Source: an uncultured Clostridia bacterium
Lineage (GTDB): Bacteria > Bacillota > Clostridia > Peptostreptococcales > Anaerovoracaceae
DNA: 64,000 bases
Assembly (NCBI GenBank): GCA_947302715.1
Contig: CAMYVY010000004.1
Location: 52,716-116,715, forward strand
Direction of reading: 5' to 3'
Part shown: piece by piece, positions 27,065 to 42,107 of the stretch
Position numbering within the stretch: position 1 is the first letter of the stretch
How the letters are laid out: each line of letters starts with the position of its first letter
Made by a program: the position numbers and the translations under genes
Notes under the pieces: generated by a model
The model's database searches: none
Told to the model about the DNA's origin: nothing
Seen by the model: the letters and a program-made list of their open reading frames with translations, nothing else

Positions 27065-29131
27065 TTATTTATTAATCTTTTCTACCAAATTGTCAGGTAA
27101 TCTATCAAAGTGGTCAAACTGCATTACGTAGACACCACGTCCCTGGGTTCTGGATCTCAGGTCTGTCGCATATCCAAACATCTGGGCCAGAGGCACCTGA
27201 CCTCTGATTGCAACAGCACCGTTGTTCATGTCGGAACCCTCGATGCGTCCACGACGAGAGCTGATGTCGCCGATTACGTCGCCCATGTATTCCTCAGGAA
27301 CCGTAACCTCTACCTTGAATATTGGCTCCAGGAGTACCGGCTTCGCTTTCTGAACAGCCTCTCTAAATGCCATAGATGCGGCCACCTTGAATGCCATTTC
27401 GGATGAGTCGACCTCGTGGTAGGAACCATCGTATAGTTCTACGCCCACATCGACTACCTGATAGCCCGCAATCGGACCTGTCTCCATGGCTTCCTTGATG
27501 CCCTCTTCGATTGGTCCGATGTATTCCTTAGGAATAGCACCACCGACAATCGAGTTGACGAATTCGAATCCTTCGCCGGGCTGTCTCGGATAAACTTTGA
27601 TCTTTACATGACCGTATTGGCCGTGACCACCGGACTGCTTTGCGTACTTGTGGTCCACATCCGCTGTTGTTGTGATGGTCTCTTTGTAGGAAACCTGTGG
27701 CTTACCTACGTTAGCTTCTACCTTGAATTCACGTAGGAGTCTGTCTACGATGATCTCCAGGTGAAGCTCGCCCATTCCGGCGATGATTGTCTGACCTGTG
27801 TCTTCATTGGTATAGGTCTTGAAGGTCGGGTCTTCCTCTGCAAGCTTAGCAAGAGCGATACCCATCTTCTCCTGACCGGCTTTGGTCTTTGGCTCGATTG
27901 CGATTTCGATTACAGGATCCGGGAATTCCATTGACTCCAGGATAATTTCCTTCTTCTCGTCGCAGAGCGTGTCGCCGGTTGTAACATCCTTCAGACCAAC
28001 AGCAGCTGCGATGTCGCCTGCGTAAACCTTTTCAATTTCGTTACGCTTGTTTGCGTGCATCTGCAGGATTCTGCCGATTCTACCCTTCTTCTCCTTGGTG
28101 GAGTTATACACATAGGAACCGGATTCCAATGTGCCGGAGTAAACTCTGAAGAATGCAAGCTTTCCAACAAAGGGGTCAGCCATGATTTTGAATGCAAGTG
28201 CGGAGAACGGTGCATCATCGGATGCGATTCTCTCGTCCTCTTGACCGTTGAATGGGTTGATGCCTTTGATCGGTGGGATGTCGAGCGGGGATGGCATATA
28301 GTCTACTACGCCATCAAGCATCATCTGAACGCCCTTGTTTCTGTAGGCGGATCCACAGAATACAGGTACCATTTCACAAGCAATCGTCTGCTTTCTGATA
28401 GTGGTCTTGATTTCTTCTTCTGTGAGTTCCTCGCCCTCAAGGAATTTCATCATGAGCTCCTCGTCGCACTCAGCAACGGATTCGATCATTTTGTCGCGCC
28501 ATTCCTTGGCCTTGTCCTTCATATCATCAGGAATGTCCGTTATCTCGAATTTCTCGCCAAGTTCATCCTGATAAATTTCTGCCTTCATTGTGATAAGGTC
28601 AATTATTCCAACGAAGGTTTCTTCTGCTCCGATTGGTAATTGGACAGGTACAGCATTCGCCTTAAGTCTGTCCTTTACCATATCCACAACTCTGTAGAAG
28701 TCCGCACCCATGATGTCCATCTTGTTGACGAAAATCATTCTCGGTACATGGTATTTCTCAGCCTGACGCCATACCGTCTCGGACTGAGGCTCTACTCCGC
28801 CCTTGGCACAGAGCACTGTAACTGCTCCATCAAGAACGCGGAGAGATCTCTCTACCTCAACAGTAAAGTCAACGTGGCCCGGAGTGTCGATAATGTTTAT
28901 TCTGTTACCTTTCCATTGTGCGGTGGTCGCAGCAGAAGTGATGGTAATACCACGTTCCTGCTCCTGTTCCATCCAGTCCATCTGGGCAGATCCGTCATGG
29001 GTCTCCCCTATTTTGTGGGTCTTTCCGGTGTAGAAGAGGATTCTCTCTGTTGTCGTAGTCTTACCAGCATCGATATGCGCCATGATACCGATGTTTCTTG
29101 TTTTCTCTAAAGAAAACTCTCTACCAGACAT
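27065..29131 (-). CDS. fusA: Elongation factor G
   Basis: The 688-residue translocation GTPase has the usual length. G1 is AHIDAGKTT, with DTPGHVDF and NKMD following, then domains II-V including the fusidic-acid region and the C-terminal [13 protein letters not shown]. It catalyses tRNA-mRNA movement and, with RRF, ribosome recycling. It lies between rpsG (18-base gap) and tuf in the conserved str operon order. Nothing unusual was seen, and no fusA paralogue is in the window. Confidence 0.98.
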   Translation of the reverse strand: MSGREFSLEKTRNIGIMAHIDAGKTTTTERILFYTGKTHKIGETHDGSAQMDWMEQEQERGITITSAATTAQWKGNRINIIDTPGHVDFTVEVERSLRVLDGAVTVLCAKGGVEPQSETVWRQAEKYHVPRMIFVNKMDIMGADFYRVVDMVKDRLKANAVPVQLPIGAEETFVGIIDLITMKAEIYQDELGEKFEITDIPDDMKDKAKEWRDKMIESVAECDEELMMKFLEGEELTEEEIKTTIRKQTIACEMVPVFCGSAYRNKGVQMMLDGVVDYMPSPLDIPPIKGINPFNGQEDERIASDDAPFSALAFKIMADPFVGKLAFFRVYSGTLESGSYVYNSTKEKKGRIGRILQMHANKRNEIEKVYAGDIAAAVGLKDVTTGDTLCDEKKEIILESMEFPDPVIEIAIEPKTKAGQEKMGIALAKLAEEDPTFKTYTNEDTGQTIIAGMGELHLEIIVDRLLREFKVEANVGKPQVSYKETITTTADVDHKYAKQSGGHGQYGHVKIKVYPRQPGEGFEFVNSIVGGAIPKEYIGPIEEGIKEAMETGPIAGYQVVDVGVELYDGSYHEVDSSEMAFKVAASMAFREAVQKAKPVLLEPIFKVEVTVPEEYMGDVIGDISSRRGRIEGSDMNNGAVAIRGQVPLAQMFGYATDLRSRTQGRGVYVMQFDHFDRLPDNLVEKINK

Positions 29132-29149
29132 TTTTCTACCCTCTTTCTA

Positions 29150-29620
29150 CTACCACCTAAAGTGTGCAAATGCCTTGTTGGCCTCTGCCATTCTGTGTGT
29201 ATCTTCTCTCTTCTTAACTGCGGAGCCGGTGTTGTTGTATGCATCAAGAAGTTCCTTGGTAAGTCTCTCGGACATGGTTCTTTCACCACGAGCTCTAACA
29301 GCTGCAGTCAGCCATCTGAGAGCCAGAGTCTGTCTTCTCTCCGGTCTTACTTCGATTGGAACCTGATAGTTAGCACCACCGATTCTTCTTGCTTTAACTT
29401 CCAATACAGGCATGATGTTTTCCATCGCCTTTGTGAATACTTCCAATGGTTCTTCGCCGGTAGTCTCTTTGATGTTATCAAAGGCGTCATAGACAATTGT
29501 CTGTGCAACACCCTTCTTTCCATCAAGCATGATGCTGTTGATTAACTTAGCAACAACTACACTACCGTAAACTGGATCTGGAAGTACTTCGCGTTTAGGT
29601 GTATTTCCTTTTCTAGGCAC
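29150..29620 (-). CDS. rpsG: 30S ribosomal protein S7
   Basis: The 156-residue primary 16S rRNA binder organises the head of the small subunit. It starts MPRKG and carries the conserved block [16 protein letters not shown] and an RTMSERL helix. The ATG follows AAAGGAGGAAGAGG. It is separated from rpsL by an unusually long 213-base spacer that holds a perfect palindrome. Confidence 0.97.
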   Translation of the reverse strand: MPRKGNTPKREVLPDPVYGSVVVAKLINSIMLDGKKGVAQTIVYDAFDNIKETTGEEPLEVFTKAMENIMPVLEVKARRIGGANYQVPIEVRPERRQTLALRWLTAAVRARGERTMSERLTKELLDAYNNTGSAVKKREDTHRMAEANKAFAHFRW

Positions 29621-29833
29621 TTTCCTCTTCCTCCTTTACGGGTACTCGACCAGAGTTACAAGCCTAATGAACAGCTGCTGCCTCGGCCGTGGGCGCCTTA
29701 ATATATATTAAGGGTCCGTTATCCCGTTTACGATTTCTAATCAATAATTAACTTTGCGATTAATATCGCGTGTCGACTTTCAATTTTCGACTTTCGACAT
29801 TTGTCTCTTGGTCAAGACGTTCTTACCTCGATC
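29621..29833 (-). promoter_or_regulatory. Long rpsL-rpsG spacer with an 18-bp palindrome
   Basis: CCTTAATATATATTAAGG at 29696-29713 is a perfect palindrome. CGACTTTC recurs at 29773-29800. No strong promoter or reading frame was found. In E. coli the S12-S7 spacer is where S7 controls its own operon. A similar role here is only a guess. Confidence 0.3.
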
Positions 29834-30247
29834 TTACTTCTTAGGTCTCTTGGCACCGTATTTGGAACGAGCCTGGTTTCTGTCGGATACACCGGCAGTA
29901 TCAAGGGTTCCTCTGATGATGTGATATCTTACACCAGGGAGGTCCCTAACTCTTCCACCACGGATAAGTACAACACTGTGCTCCTGGAGATTGTGTCCAA
30001 TTCCCGGAATATATGCTGTTACTTCGATACCATTAGTAAGACGAACTCTGGCAACCTTACGAAGAGCGGAATTCGGCTTCTTCGGTGTTACAGTCTTTAC
30101 TGAAGTGCATACACCACGCTTCTGTGGGGAATTGATGTCTGTTGCAACTCTTCTGAGAGAGTTCATTCCCTTACCGAGAGCCGGTGCTGTGGACTTCTTG
30201 ACTGCGCTGGTTCTGCCCTGACGTACTAATTGGTTAATGGTAGGCAT
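29834..30247 (-). CDS. rpsL: 30S ribosomal protein S12
   Basis: A 137-residue decoding-centre protein with the conserved [11 protein letters not shown] loop, wild-type at the classical streptomycin-resistance Lys positions, and [13 protein letters not shown]. It follows rpoC by only 25 bases, so the L7Ae-like gene that often sits between rpoC and rpsL in Bacillota is absent here. The ATG has an AGGAGAAAGG site. Confidence 0.97.
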   Translation of the reverse strand: MPTINQLVRQGRTSAVKKSTAPALGKGMNSLRRVATDINSPQKRGVCTSVKTVTPKKPNSALRKVARVRLTNGIEVTAYIPGIGHNLQEHSVVLIRGGRVRDLPGVRYHIIRGTLDTAGVSDRNQARSKYGAKRPKK

Positions 30248-30272
30248 TCCTTTCTCCTTTCTTCAAAATTTA

Positions 30273-34325
<4,053 letters not shown>

Positions 34326-34341
34326 GATATTCAACCCCTTT

Positions 34342-37300
34342 CTACTCTACGTCTGCGGAATCCGCAGAATCATTTACATCAAAGCTGTCAAAGCCTTCGT
34401 CTCTGTCCTGAACGGTAAAGCCTGCGCTTTCGAATCCGGATGTCTCGTCTTCGAAGCGGCTTTCCTCATTAATCATGGCAGTGATTGTTGTAGGCTCGTC
34501 GAATTCGGAAGTCTCTTTAAGTTCGACTTCACCTTCTCCGTCAGCAAGAACTCTTACGTCCAAAGCCAGCGACTGCATTTCCTTGATGAGAACCTTGAAG
34601 GATTCAGGAATTCCCGGTTTAGGAATGTTGTCGCCCTTCACGATGGCTTCGTAGGTCTGCACACGGCCAACGATGTCGTCGGACTTTACCGTCAGGATTT
34701 CCTGAAGGGTATAAGCAGCGCCGTATGCTTCGAGTGCCCAAACTTCCATTTCTCCGAAACGCTGTCCACCGAACTGGGCCTTACCACCGAGTGGCTGCTG
34801 AGTTACCAGCGAATAAGGACCTGTGGAACGAGCGTGAATCTTGTCGTCAACAAGGTGGTGGAGTTTAAGCATATACATGTAACCAACGGTTACAGGATTA
34901 TCAAAGTATTCGCCGGTTCTACCGTCTCTCAGACGGAGTTTTCCGGTTTCATCATAACCACAGTCAACCAGCATCTCACGGATATCCCTTTCGGTGGCTC
35001 CGTCAAATACCGGAGTGGAGATGTACCAACCCTTCTGCTTTGCTGCAAGTCCAAGGTGAACTTCAAGTACCTGTCCGATATTCATACGGGAAGGTACGCC
35101 CAGCGGATTAAGCATGACCTGGAGGCTCTGTCCATTCTCAAGGAACGGCATATCTTCCTCAGGAAGGATTCTGGAGATAACACCCTTGTTTCCGTGGCGT
35201 CCTGCCATCTTGTCGCCGACGTTTATCTTTCTCTTTGTTGCGATGTATACACGAACAAGCTTGCTTACGCCCGGATTTAATTCATCGCCGTTCTCTCTGG
35301 TGAATTCCTTGACATCGACAACGATACCTGTTTCTCCGTGAGGAACCCTGAGGGAAGTGTCTCTTACTTCTCTGGCCTTTTCACCAAAGATTGCACGGAG
35401 AAGTTTTTCCTCTGCAGAGAGGTCATTTTCTCCCTTTGGGGTTACCTTGCCCACCAAGATATCGGTTGCGTTTACCTCAGCACCGATTCTGATGATTCCG
35501 TCTTCATCAAGGTCCTTAAGAGTATCCTCACCTACGTTTGGAATGTCTCTCGTGATTTCTTCAGGACCAAGCTTGGTATCTCTTGCCTCGGATTCGTATT
35601 CAACTATGTGGAGCGATGTGAGTACGTCATCCATGAGAAGTCTCTCGTTAAGGATGATCGCGTCCTCATAGTTATATCCTTCCCAAGTCATGAAGCCAAT
35701 AAGGAGGTTCTTTCCGAGAGCGATTTCACCGAGGTCTGTTGAAGGACCATCAGCAATAACTTCGCCTTCGTCAATTCTTTCCCCGTGGCTTACGATTGGT
35801 TTTTGATTTATGCATGTTCCCTGGTTGGAACGCTTGAATTTGAGGAGCTTGTATTCGTCAACTCCGTTATCTGAATCGCGTCTGATCTTGATGGTTTCAG
35901 CATCAACAAATTCAACAGTACCCGCATTCTTCGCAAGGAGAACTACTCCTGAATCGCAGGCTGCACGATATTCGATACCGGTACCAACGATTGGAGCTTC
36001 CGTAACGAGTAGCGGAACTGCCTGACGCTGCATGTTGGAGCCCATAAGTGCACGGTTAGCATCGTCGTTTTCAAGGAACGGAATCATAGCCGTTGCCACC
36101 GATACTACCTGCTTCGGGCTTACGTCCATCATGTCGACATCTTCTCTCGCATACATGGCAATTTCGCCGCCGTGACCTCTTGCTGCAACCTTTGCATTTA
36201 CAAAGTGGCCATCCTCATCGAGCGGTTCATTTGCCTGAGCGATTACCATGAGTTCCTCGTCATCTGCATCGACATAGCGGATTTCCTTTGTGACTATGCC
36301 TTTCTCTTTGTCCACAACTCTATACGGAGTTTCAATAAATCCGTAAGGATTGATAATTCCGTAGGTTGTGAGCGAACCGATAAGTCCGATGTTTGGACCT
36401 TCCGGTGTCTCTACGGGGCACATACGTCCGTAGTGCGAATGATGTACGTCACGCACTTCAAATCCGGCTCTTTCTCTGGAAAGTCCTCCGGGTCCAAGTG
36501 CGGAAAGTCTTCTCTTATGTGTGAGCTCTGCCAGCGGATTGTTCTGATCCATGAACTGAGAAAGCTGTGAACTTCCGAAGAATTCCTTGATGGCGGCTGT
36601 CACAGGTCTTATATTCATAAGAGCCTGTGGTGTTGCCGTTTCTTCGCTCTGGATTGTCATGCGGTCTCTAACCACACGTTCCATTCTGGCAAGACCAATT
36701 CTGAAGTGGTTCTGAAGCAGTTCTCCGACCGTTCTGAGTCTTCTGTTTCCAAGGTGGTCGATATCATCCGTGCTTCCGATTCCATAGTTAAGGTTGAGCA
36801 GATAGCTTACGGATGCTATGATGTCCGCCAGAATTATATGTCTCGGCGAGAGTTCATCGCGTCTTGCGATTAATGCCTTCTTAATGTCTTCTTCGGATTG
36901 ATTTTCTTCAAGTATTTCCATCAATACAGGGTAATAAACCTTTTCTGCAATCTTGATGGTACTTGCATCAAAGTCAACATACTGCTGTAAAGCAACAAAT
37001 CTATTTCCGATGACCTTGGTGATGTCCTCAGAGCTGTCCTCATGACCACCGTATGCCATAATGTATTCAACACCGGCATTCTCTACGACCTTGGCCATGT
37101 CTCTGTCAATTCTGGTTCCTGCTTCAACGAGAATCTCTCCGGTGTTTGGATCGATTACATCCTCTGCGGGAACTACGTCAACTATTCTGTTGGCAAGGCC
37201 GAGTTTTTTGTTGTATTTGTAGCGGCCTACCTTTGCCAGGTCATATCTCTTTGGGTCAAAAAACAGCGAATTCAGGTGAGAACTTGCGCTATCTACTGTA

Positions 37301-38040
37301 GGCGGTTCACCTGGTCTTAGTTTTCTATATATTTCTTTCAGACCACTTTCGTAATCTGTAGTTGGGTCCTTTTCGATAGTTTTGATGAGACGTTCATCCT
37401 CACCGAAGATATCAAGGATTTCCTGATTGGATGCGATGCCCAGAGCTCTCAGAAGGATTGTGAGAGGCTGCTTACGGGTTCTGTCCACGCGGACCGAAAG
37501 GACTTCGTTTGGATCCGTCTCATATTCCAGCCATGCACCACGATTAGGAATAATCTGAGACGAATAGAGTCTCGTATTGGATTTATACTTATCTGTTTCA
37601 AAACCGAAGTAGGGTCCCGGGGAACGAACAAGCTGTGTAACGATTACACGTTCCGCACCGTTATATATGAAGGTTCCCTTTTCGGTCATGAGTGGGAAGT
37701 CTCCCATGAAGACTTCATCTTCGTTTATTTCATGTGTTTCGTTGTTTGTAAGTCTGACCTTTACTCTGAGTGGGGCTGCATAAGTTACATCCCTTTCCTT
37801 GCACTCTTCTTGGTCATATTTAGGAGTATCGTCCAGTGTGTAGTCTACAAATTCAAGTATCAGATTGTTCGTGTAGTCTCTGATAGGAGAAATGTCTTCA
37901 AACACCTCTTTGAGGCCTTCTTCCAAAAACCATTTATATGATTTTGTTTGGATATCTATGAGGTTCGGCATTTCGCTGACTTCATTGATTTTGGAGAAGG
38001 ACATCCTCTCTTTTCTGCCTACTTTGATGGGATTTGGCAT
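34342..38040 (-). CDS. rpoB: DNA-directed RNA polymerase subunit beta
   Basis: 1232 residues from the ATG at 38040, which has AAGGAG eight bases upstream. A GTG three codons earlier touches that site and is rejected. The rifampicin pocket ([31 protein letters not shown], written here only to locate it near residue 485; the key run is [12 protein letters not shown]) looks wild-type. The active-site block [12 protein letters not shown] and the C-terminal clamp contact region are intact. The final 40 residues are acidic. Cotranscribed with rplJL upstream and rpoC downstream, across the hairpin at 38163-38211. Confidence 0.97.
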   Translation of the reverse strand: MPNPIKVGRKERMSFSKINEVSEMPNLIDIQTKSYKWFLEEGLKEVFEDISPIRDYTNNLILEFVDYTLDDTPKYDQEECKERDVTYAAPLRVKVRLTNNETHEINEDEVFMGDFPLMTEKGTFIYNGAERVIVTQLVRSPGPYFGFETDKYKSNTRLYSSQIIPNRGAWLEYETDPNEVLSVRVDRTRKQPLTILLRALGIASNQEILDIFGEDERLIKTIEKDPTTDYESGLKEIYRKLRPGEPPTVDSASSHLNSLFFDPKRYDLAKVGRYKYNKKLGLANRIVDVVPAEDVIDPNTGEILVEAGTRIDRDMAKVVENAGVEYIMAYGGHEDSSEDITKVIGNRFVALQQYVDFDASTIKIAEKVYYPVLMEILEENQSEEDIKKALIARRDELSPRHIILADIIASVSYLLNLNYGIGSTDDIDHLGNRRLRTVGELLQNHFRIGLARMERVVRDRMTIQSEETATPQALMNIRPVTAAIKEFFGSSQLSQFMDQNNPLAELTHKRRLSALGPGGLSRERAGFEVRDVHHSHYGRMCPVETPEGPNIGLIGSLTTYGIINPYGFIETPYRVVDKEKGIVTKEIRYVDADDEELMVIAQANEPLDEDGHFVNAKVAARGHGGEIAMYAREDVDMMDVSPKQVVSVATAMIPFLENDDANRALMGSNMQRQAVPLLVTEAPIVGTGIEYRAACDSGVVLLAKNAGTVEFVDAETIKIRRDSDNGVDEYKLLKFKRSNQGTCINQKPIVSHGERIDEGEVIADGPSTDLGEIALGKNLLIGFMTWEGYNYEDAIILNERLLMDDVLTSLHIVEYESEARDTKLGPEEITRDIPNVGEDTLKDLDEDGIIRIGAEVNATDILVGKVTPKGENDLSAEEKLLRAIFGEKAREVRDTSLRVPHGETGIVVDVKEFTRENGDELNPGVSKLVRVYIATKRKINVGDKMAGRHGNKGVISRILPEEDMPFLENGQSLQVMLNPLGVPSRMNIGQVLEVHLGLAAKQKGWYISTPVFDGATERDIREMLVDCGYDETGKLRLRDGRTGEYFDNPVTVGYMYMLKLHHLVDDKIHARSTGPYSLVTQQPLGGKAQFGGQRFGEMEVWALEAYGAAYTLQEILTVKSDDIVGRVQTYEAIVKGDNIPKPGIPESFKVLIKEMQSLALDVRVLADGEGEVELKETSEFDEPTTITAMINEESRFEDETSGFESAGFTVQDRDEGFDSFDVNDSADSADVE

Positions 38041-38162
38041 GTTTATCACTCCTTATGATTTATCAGTTTGCATTCGCATGGCAAATTAATATTTTAGCAT
38101 GATTTTGTCAAGCGGTCAATCGCTACATTTGGTATTTGGCACAATTCTTGTATACAAGCAAG

Positions 38163-38211
38163 GTGGAGTTAACCATTGGGTCCCACTTCGTCACCCGTTG
38201 GTCAACTCCAC
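38163..38211 (-). promoter_or_regulatory. Large hairpin between rplL and rpoB
   Basis: GTGGAGTTGACCA pairs with TGGTTAACTCCAC (13 bp with one G-U on the RNA), capped by a smaller GGGT/ACCC stem. No T-run follows on the minus strand, so it is not a simple terminator. An attenuator or RNase III processing site in this spacer, as known from E. coli rplL-rpoB, is the best analogy. Confidence 0.5.
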
Positions 38212-38246
38212 GAAGGTGCTTATTTGTAGCTATCACATGTAGCCAA

Positions 38247-38612
38247 TTACTTGAGTTCGATCTTTGCGCCAACTTCTTCGAGCTTTGCCTTGATGTCGTC
38301 AGCCTCAGCCTTGTCAACATTCTCCTTGATTGTTCCCGGTGCTCCATCAACGAGTTCCTTAGCTTCCTTGAGGCCAAGTCCTGTGATTTCACGAACAACC
38401 TTGATAACCTTGATCTTTTCGGATCCAACTTCTGCGAGAACTACTGTGAATTCGCTCTGCTCTTCAGCTGCTGCTCCAGGTGCTGCTGCTCCCATTACAG
38501 CTACAGGTGCTGCTGCGGATACGCCGAATTCTTCTTCGCATGCTTTAACGAGTTCATTAAGTTCCATTACGGACATATTCTTTATGGCTTCAATGATTTG
38601 ATTCATATCCAT
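38247..38612 (-). CDS. rplL: 50S ribosomal protein L7/L12
   Basis: A 121-residue stalk protein. It has an N-terminal dimerisation helix, an Ala/Gly-rich hinge (about residues 35-50) and the C-terminal factor-binding domain with [24 protein letters not shown] spacing. AGGAGGA lies eight bases before the ATG at 38610-38612. It is encoded directly downstream of rplJ, whose product anchors it to the ribosome. Confidence 0.97.
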   Translation of the reverse strand: MDMNQIIEAIKNMSVMELNELVKACEEEFGVSAAAPVAVMGAAAPGAAAEEQSEFTVVLAEVGSEKIKVIKVVREITGLGLKEAKELVDGAPGTIKENVDKAEADDIKAKLEEVGAKIELK

Positions 38613-38712
38613 TTTATATTTCCTCCTATTTAGAAATTTGTTTATTTACTTTTTTAAAATTTATTCTGCAATAAATTGCATATTGGTTAGTCGCAAGTCG
38701 TACTGCCGGTGA

Positions 38713-39357
38713 TTATTCAGCCGGAGCTTCTTCTGCTGCCGGTGCTGCTTCTTCAGCCGGAGCTTCCTCTGCTGCCGGTGCTGTTTCTTCAGCCGGAGCT
38801 TCCTCTGCTACAGGTGCTGCTTCTTCAGCTGGAGCTTCCTCTGCTGCTGGTGCTGCTGCGCCGTCAGCCGGCTTTGCTTCAGCAATAGCTGCAAGTGTTC
38901 TTACGAACTTGCCAACAGGTGACTGGATGCTTCCCATGAACTTAGCAATAAGTTCGTCTCTGGACGGGATTGATGCAACCTCTTCGATTCCTGCTTTGTC
39001 GTAGTAGTTTCCTTCAACTACACCTGCCTTGAACTCCATCTTCTGGAATTCTTTGATGATGCTGTTAAGAACTCTTGCAGGAGCTGTTGCATCTTCCTTG
39101 CTGATAGCTATTGCACTGGGTCCTTCCAATACTTCTGCCAGCTGTGCAAAATCAGTTCCGTCGATAGCTCTCTTCATTAGAGTATTCTTGTATACTGTGT
39201 AGTCGACATTTGCCTCTCTGAGTTTTCTTCTCATCTCGTCAGCCTGAGCAACGGTGATTCCCATGTAGTCAATAACTACCGCGGACTGAGCTCCATCAAG
39301 TTTTGCCTTGATTTCGTCAATTATCAATTGCTTTTCTTGTTTTGCTGCTTCTGACAT
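38713..39357 (-). CDS. rplJ: 50S ribosomal protein L10 with a repetitive acidic tail
   Basis: The 214-residue protein is longer than typical L10 (about 165-175). Residues 1-165 are canonical: the rRNA-binding N-terminus and the helix that recruits L7/L12 dimers. The extra C-terminus consists of 12-residue units of the form AEEAPAEEAAPA, about 3.6 copies. The stem of the stalk thus carries a flexible, negatively charged Ala/Pro/Glu arm. Transcription and autoregulation are explained by the L10 leader upstream. The ATG has an AGGAGAATAT site. Confidence 0.95.
   Translation of the reverse strand: MSEAAKQEKQLIIDEIKAKLDGAQSAVVIDYMGITVAQADEMRRKLREANVDYTVYKNTLMKRAIDGTDFAQLAEVLEGPSAIAISKEDATAPARVLNSIIKEFQKMEFKAGVVEGNYYDKAGIEEVASIPSRDELIAKFMGSIQSPVGKFVRTLAAIAEAKPADGAAAPAAEEAPAEEAAPVAEEAPAEETAPAAEEAPAEEAAPAAEEAPAE
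38716..38844 (-). repeat. 36-base tandem repeats encoding the L10 tail
   Basis: About 3.6 copies of a 36-base unit encode AEEAPAEEAAPV, AEEAPAEETAPA, AEEAPAEEAAPA and a partial copy. The copies are similar at the DNA level, so copy number may vary between strains. Confidence 0.85.
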
Positions 39358-39436
39358 TATATTCTCCTTTCTGTCCGATCCGTCATCGGTACGATTGTAT
39401 TTAGCCCTGTTCGGGCATTCTTTCGGTACTCAATAA

Positions 39437-39560
39437 ATAACCCTGTCAATTGCGCGCACGCAGACAGGGTTCAATATCTATGTATTGTACCTCGGCGAGA
39501 AATTAAGTTTCAAGTCGTTCAGGTTTCCCCGACTTCCGTCAACACTCGCTGTCTACGGTT
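39437..39560 (-). ncRNA. Ribosomal protein L10 leader
   Basis: Upstream of rplJ the minus strand reads CCGTAGACAG, then CTTAATTTCTCGCCGAGGT, the conserved blocks of the Bacillota L10(L12)4-binding leader. They are followed by a GC-rich hairpin (39439-39471, AACCCTGTC...GACAGGGTT) that can act as the attenuator. Binding of the L10-L7/L12 complex is known to repress rplJL in this family. The whole rplA-rplJ gap is 285 bases and contains no gene. Confidence 0.85.
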
Positions 39561-39642
39561 ATAGCTTACTATTTTGTTTTCGGATAATCTCTTTCGGTAC
39601 GTCTTTCATGTTTGCACGCACCTTAGGAGTTGCATCCCGGAG

Positions 39643-40341
39643 TTAAGCCTGGATGGTTGCCGGATTTATTTTTACTCCGGGGCCCATTGTTGTGGCTACT
39701 GTTACGCTCTTGAGATACTGTCCCTTAGCTGTTGCGGGCTTTGCCCTTACAAGAGCTTCCATGAGAGCTCTAAAGTTCTGTTCGAGCTTTTCTTCTCCAA
39801 AGGATTTCTTTCCGATGATTGTGTGGACTATGTTCTGCTTGTCCAGACGATATTCCACTTTACCTGCTTTAATTTCTTCCAGCGCCTTCGCCAGATCCAT
39901 GGTTACTGTTCCGGACTTGGGGTTCGGCATCATGCCCTTAGGACCTAAGATCTTACCAAGTCTACCAACAACGCCCATCATATCCGGTGTTGCAACTACT
40001 ACGTCGAAATCAAACCAGTTTTCTTTTTGAATTCTGTCAGCCAGTTCCTCGGCTCCTACGTAGTCGGCTCCTGCGCTTTCTGCTTCGGTAGCCTTCTCAC
40101 CCTTTGCGAATACCAGTACTCTTACTTCCTTACCGGTTCCGTTGGGGAGTACGATAGCTCCTCTAACCTGCTGATCTGCGTGACGTCCGTCAACGCCGAG
40201 TCTCACGTGCACTTCAACTGTTTCGTCGAACTTTGCATGTGCTGTCTCTACAACCTTAGCCATAGCTTCGGATACTTCGTAGAGATTTTGTTTTTCTACT
40301 TTTTCGGCTACTGCCTTGTAACCTTTACTTCTCTTTGGCAT
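39643..40341 (-). CDS. rplA: 50S ribosomal protein L1
   Basis: The start is the ATG at 40341 (232 residues, [10 protein letters not shown]), preceded by AAGGAGGTAGAA. The longer frame would overlap the rplK end and lacks a ribosome site. The two-domain L1 stalk protein carries the family signature [13 protein letters not shown] and PNPKSGTV. It gates E-site tRNA and often represses its own operon. Expected position between rplK and rplJ. Confidence 0.97.
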   Translation of the reverse strand: MPKRSKGYKAVAEKVEKQNLYEVSEAMAKVVETAHAKFDETVEVHVRLGVDGRHADQQVRGAIVLPNGTGKEVRVLVFAKGEKATEAESAGADYVGAEELADRIQKENWFDFDVVVATPDMMGVVGRLGKILGPKGMMPNPKSGTVTMDLAKALEEIKAGKVEYRLDKQNIVHTIIGKKSFGEEKLEQNFRALMEALVRAKPATAKGQYLKSVTVATTMGPGVKINPATIQA

Positions 40342-40410
40342 TTCTACCTCCTTGCTGGTGCAATCGGCCATCATGGTTTCGCGGTCTTGCGATTCCGGCC
40401 TCCCAGCTCA

Positions 40411-40836
40411 TCAATCTTCAATAACTATTCCCATGCTTCTTGCGGTACCCTTGATCATCTCAGTTGCCGCTTCCAAACTTGCTGCATTCAGATCAGGCAT
40501 TTTAATCTTTGCGATTTCTTCAGCCTGTGCTCTGGTTAATGTTGCAACCTTGGTTTTGTTTGGCTCTCCGGATGCATGTTCCAGTCCCGCTGCTTTCTTC
40601 AGCAAAACTGCTGCCGGTGGTGTCTTGGTGACAAATGTGAATGATCTGTCAGCGTAGACTGTGATAACTACCGGAATGATCATGCCCGGTTGATCCTGCG
40701 TTTTTGCATTGAATGCCTTGCAGAAATCCATGATGTTTACGCCGTGCTGACCAAGTGCCGGTCCTACCGGTGGTGCCGGGTTAGCCTGTCCTGCCGGGAT
40801 TTGAAGCTTGATGTAACCTTCTATTTTTTTGGCCAT
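40411..40836 (-). CDS. rplK: 50S ribosomal protein L11
   Basis: The 141-residue protein of the GTPase-associated centre. It has the Pro-rich [19 protein letters not shown] element of the N-terminal domain and the C-terminal 23S-binding domain ending RSMGIVIED. The ATG follows AGGAGGAAGT. It lies between nusG and rplA in the conserved order. Confidence 0.97.
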   Translation of the reverse strand: MAKKIEGYIKLQIPAGQANPAPPVGPALGQHGVNIMDFCKAFNAKTQDQPGMIIPVVITVYADRSFTFVTKTPPAAVLLKKAAGLEHASGEPNKTKVATLTRAQAEEIAKIKMPDLNAASLEAATEMIKGTARSMGIVIED

Positions 40837-40929
40837 CTTACTTCCTCCTGCCTCCTTTCTTCAATTTTTATATAAAGCACATTCGCACGAATGCAAATTG
40901 CACTTTTTACTTTATATATTGCCGCTTAT

Positions 40930-41508
40930 TTACTGAAGCGTATTCACCTGTCCGAATTCCAGTTCTACAGGCGTATCGCGACCGAACATAGAAATCTTGA
41001 CGGTAAGAACCTGTTTTTCAGGATTGATTTCAAGCACCTCTCCCATAAAGCCTTCGAAGAGCCCGCTGATTACTCTTACGGTGTCTCCCGGTTTTACATC
41101 CAAGTCAATGTGAACCTTTTCGATTCCCATTCGTGTGATTTCTTCATCCGTCAGAGGAATCGGGTCTGACCCATGACCAACAAAGCCCGTTACGCCCTGC
41201 GTGTTTCTTACCAGGTACCAGGATTCGTTGGTTACGATCATCTTTACTATGACGTACCCCGGGAACATCTTCTTTTCCTTGATGGATTTTTGCCCGTTCT
41301 TGATTTCAATCCTCTCTTCGGTCGGAACGACAACCTCAAGAATGAGGTCCTGCATTCCACGGGTTTCGACCATCTTTTCGATGTTCATCTTTACTTTTTT
41401 CTCATGTCCCGAATAAGTGTGGACAACATACCATCTTGCGGTACGGTCACCTCTAAGTCCCTCTTCTTTAAGGGGCGACAGGACATTCCTTGTTTCGGAA
41501 TCTGACAT
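40930..41508 (-). CDS. nusG: Transcription termination/antitermination factor NusG
   Basis: A 192-residue factor. The N-terminal NGN domain (WYVVHTYSGHEKKVKMNIE) binds RNA polymerase, and the C-terminal KOW domain (PGDTVRVISGLFEGFMGEV) contacts S10 or Rho. A short acidic/basic N-terminal extension of about 20 residues precedes WYVVHT. It follows secE by 46 bases. Confidence 0.97.
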   Translation of the reverse strand: MSDSETRNVLSPLKEEGLRGDRTARWYVVHTYSGHEKKVKMNIEKMVETRGMQDLILEVVVPTEERIEIKNGQKSIKEKKMFPGYVIVKMIVTNESWYLVRNTQGVTGFVGHGSDPIPLTDEEITRMGIEKVHIDLDVKPGDTVRVISGLFEGFMGEVLEINPEKQVLTVKISMFGRDTPVELEFGQVNTLQ

Positions 41509-41554
41509 TATTATTCTCCGTATTATATGGAATATTCAGGTTAGACTTTACACA

Positions 41555-41779
41555 TTAATTAAGCGTAATTCCAAGAACCTGTCTAAGAGCTGTAAGTACA
41601 CCCATATCTATAAGCCAAAATCCGATTGCACAAACAGCGCAAGTAGCAAGCACTACAGCGGTGTATGCTCCAAGCTCTTTACGTGTCGGCCAAATTACCT
41701 TGCCCAATTCCTTGCGAACCCCCTTAAGGTATCCGCCAAATCCCTCTCTCTGCTGAGCAGGTTGATTGCTATTTGCCAT
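41555..41779 (-). CDS. secE: Preprotein translocase subunit SecE
   Basis: The 74-residue single-span form typical of Bacillota. It has an amphipathic helix with VRKELGKVIWPTRKEL and a C-terminal membrane span (TAVVLATCAVCAIGFWLID). It clamps SecY in the membrane. The ATG has AGGAGAATAT upstream. It sits between rpmG and nusG. Confidence 0.95.
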   Translation of the reverse strand: MANSNQPAQQREGFGGYLKGVRKELGKVIWPTRKELGAYTAVVLATCAVCAIGFWLIDMGVLTALRQVLGITLN

Positions 41780-41828
41780 GATATTCTCCTTACTTATCTG
41801 GTTTTCCTATGCAGAATTATCCCCGCAC

Positions 41829-41978
41829 TTACTTGGTTTCCTTATGCAGAGTTTCTTTTCTGCAGAATTTGCAGTATTTCTTAAGCTCGATACGATCGGG
41901 ATCGTTCTTTTTATTCTTCATCGTATCGTAGTTTCTCTGCTTGCACTCTGTGCACTCTAGTTTGACTTTGACTCTCAT
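41829..41978 (-). CDS. rpmG: 50S ribosomal protein L33
   Basis: A 49-codon gene starting [12 protein letters not shown] and ending ETLHKETK. The zinc-ribbon cysteines are in CTEC and CKFC, so this is the zinc-binding (C+) form. AAAGGAC lies seven bases before the ATG. It is the first gene of the rpmG-secE-nusG-rpl-rpo transcript, with a near-consensus promoter about 100 bases upstream. Confidence 0.96.
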   Translation of the reverse strand: MRVKVKLECTECKQRNYDTMKNKKNDPDRIELKKYCKFCRKETLHKETK

Positions 41979-42023
41979 GTCTATGGTCCTTTCGTATTTG
42001 ATACAAATTGTAATCGTACTTAA

Positions 42024-42054
42024 ATTCAGAGCCGAACTCTCTTCGACTCTGAAT
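42024..42054 (-). promoter_or_regulatory. Hairpin in the rpmG operon leader
   Basis: ATTCAGAG/CTCTGAAT plus an inner CGAA/TTCG form a 12-bp stem with one mismatch, between the promoter and rpmG. No T-tract follows. It may stabilise the mRNA or serve as a protein-binding leader. Confidence 0.4.
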
Positions 42055-42078
42055 CATTAATCATAAAGTAGCCTAATA

Positions 42079-42107
42079 AGTATAATTCATTGACATTGCA
42101 ATGTCAA
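42079..42107 (-). promoter_or_regulatory. Main promoter of the rpmG-to-rpo ribosomal operon
   Basis: Minus strand TTGACA (42102-42107), 17 bases, TATACT (42079-42084), close to the sigma-A consensus. Its -35 is one arm of the perfect palindrome TTGACATTGCAATGTCAA at 42090-42107. Confidence 0.8.
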
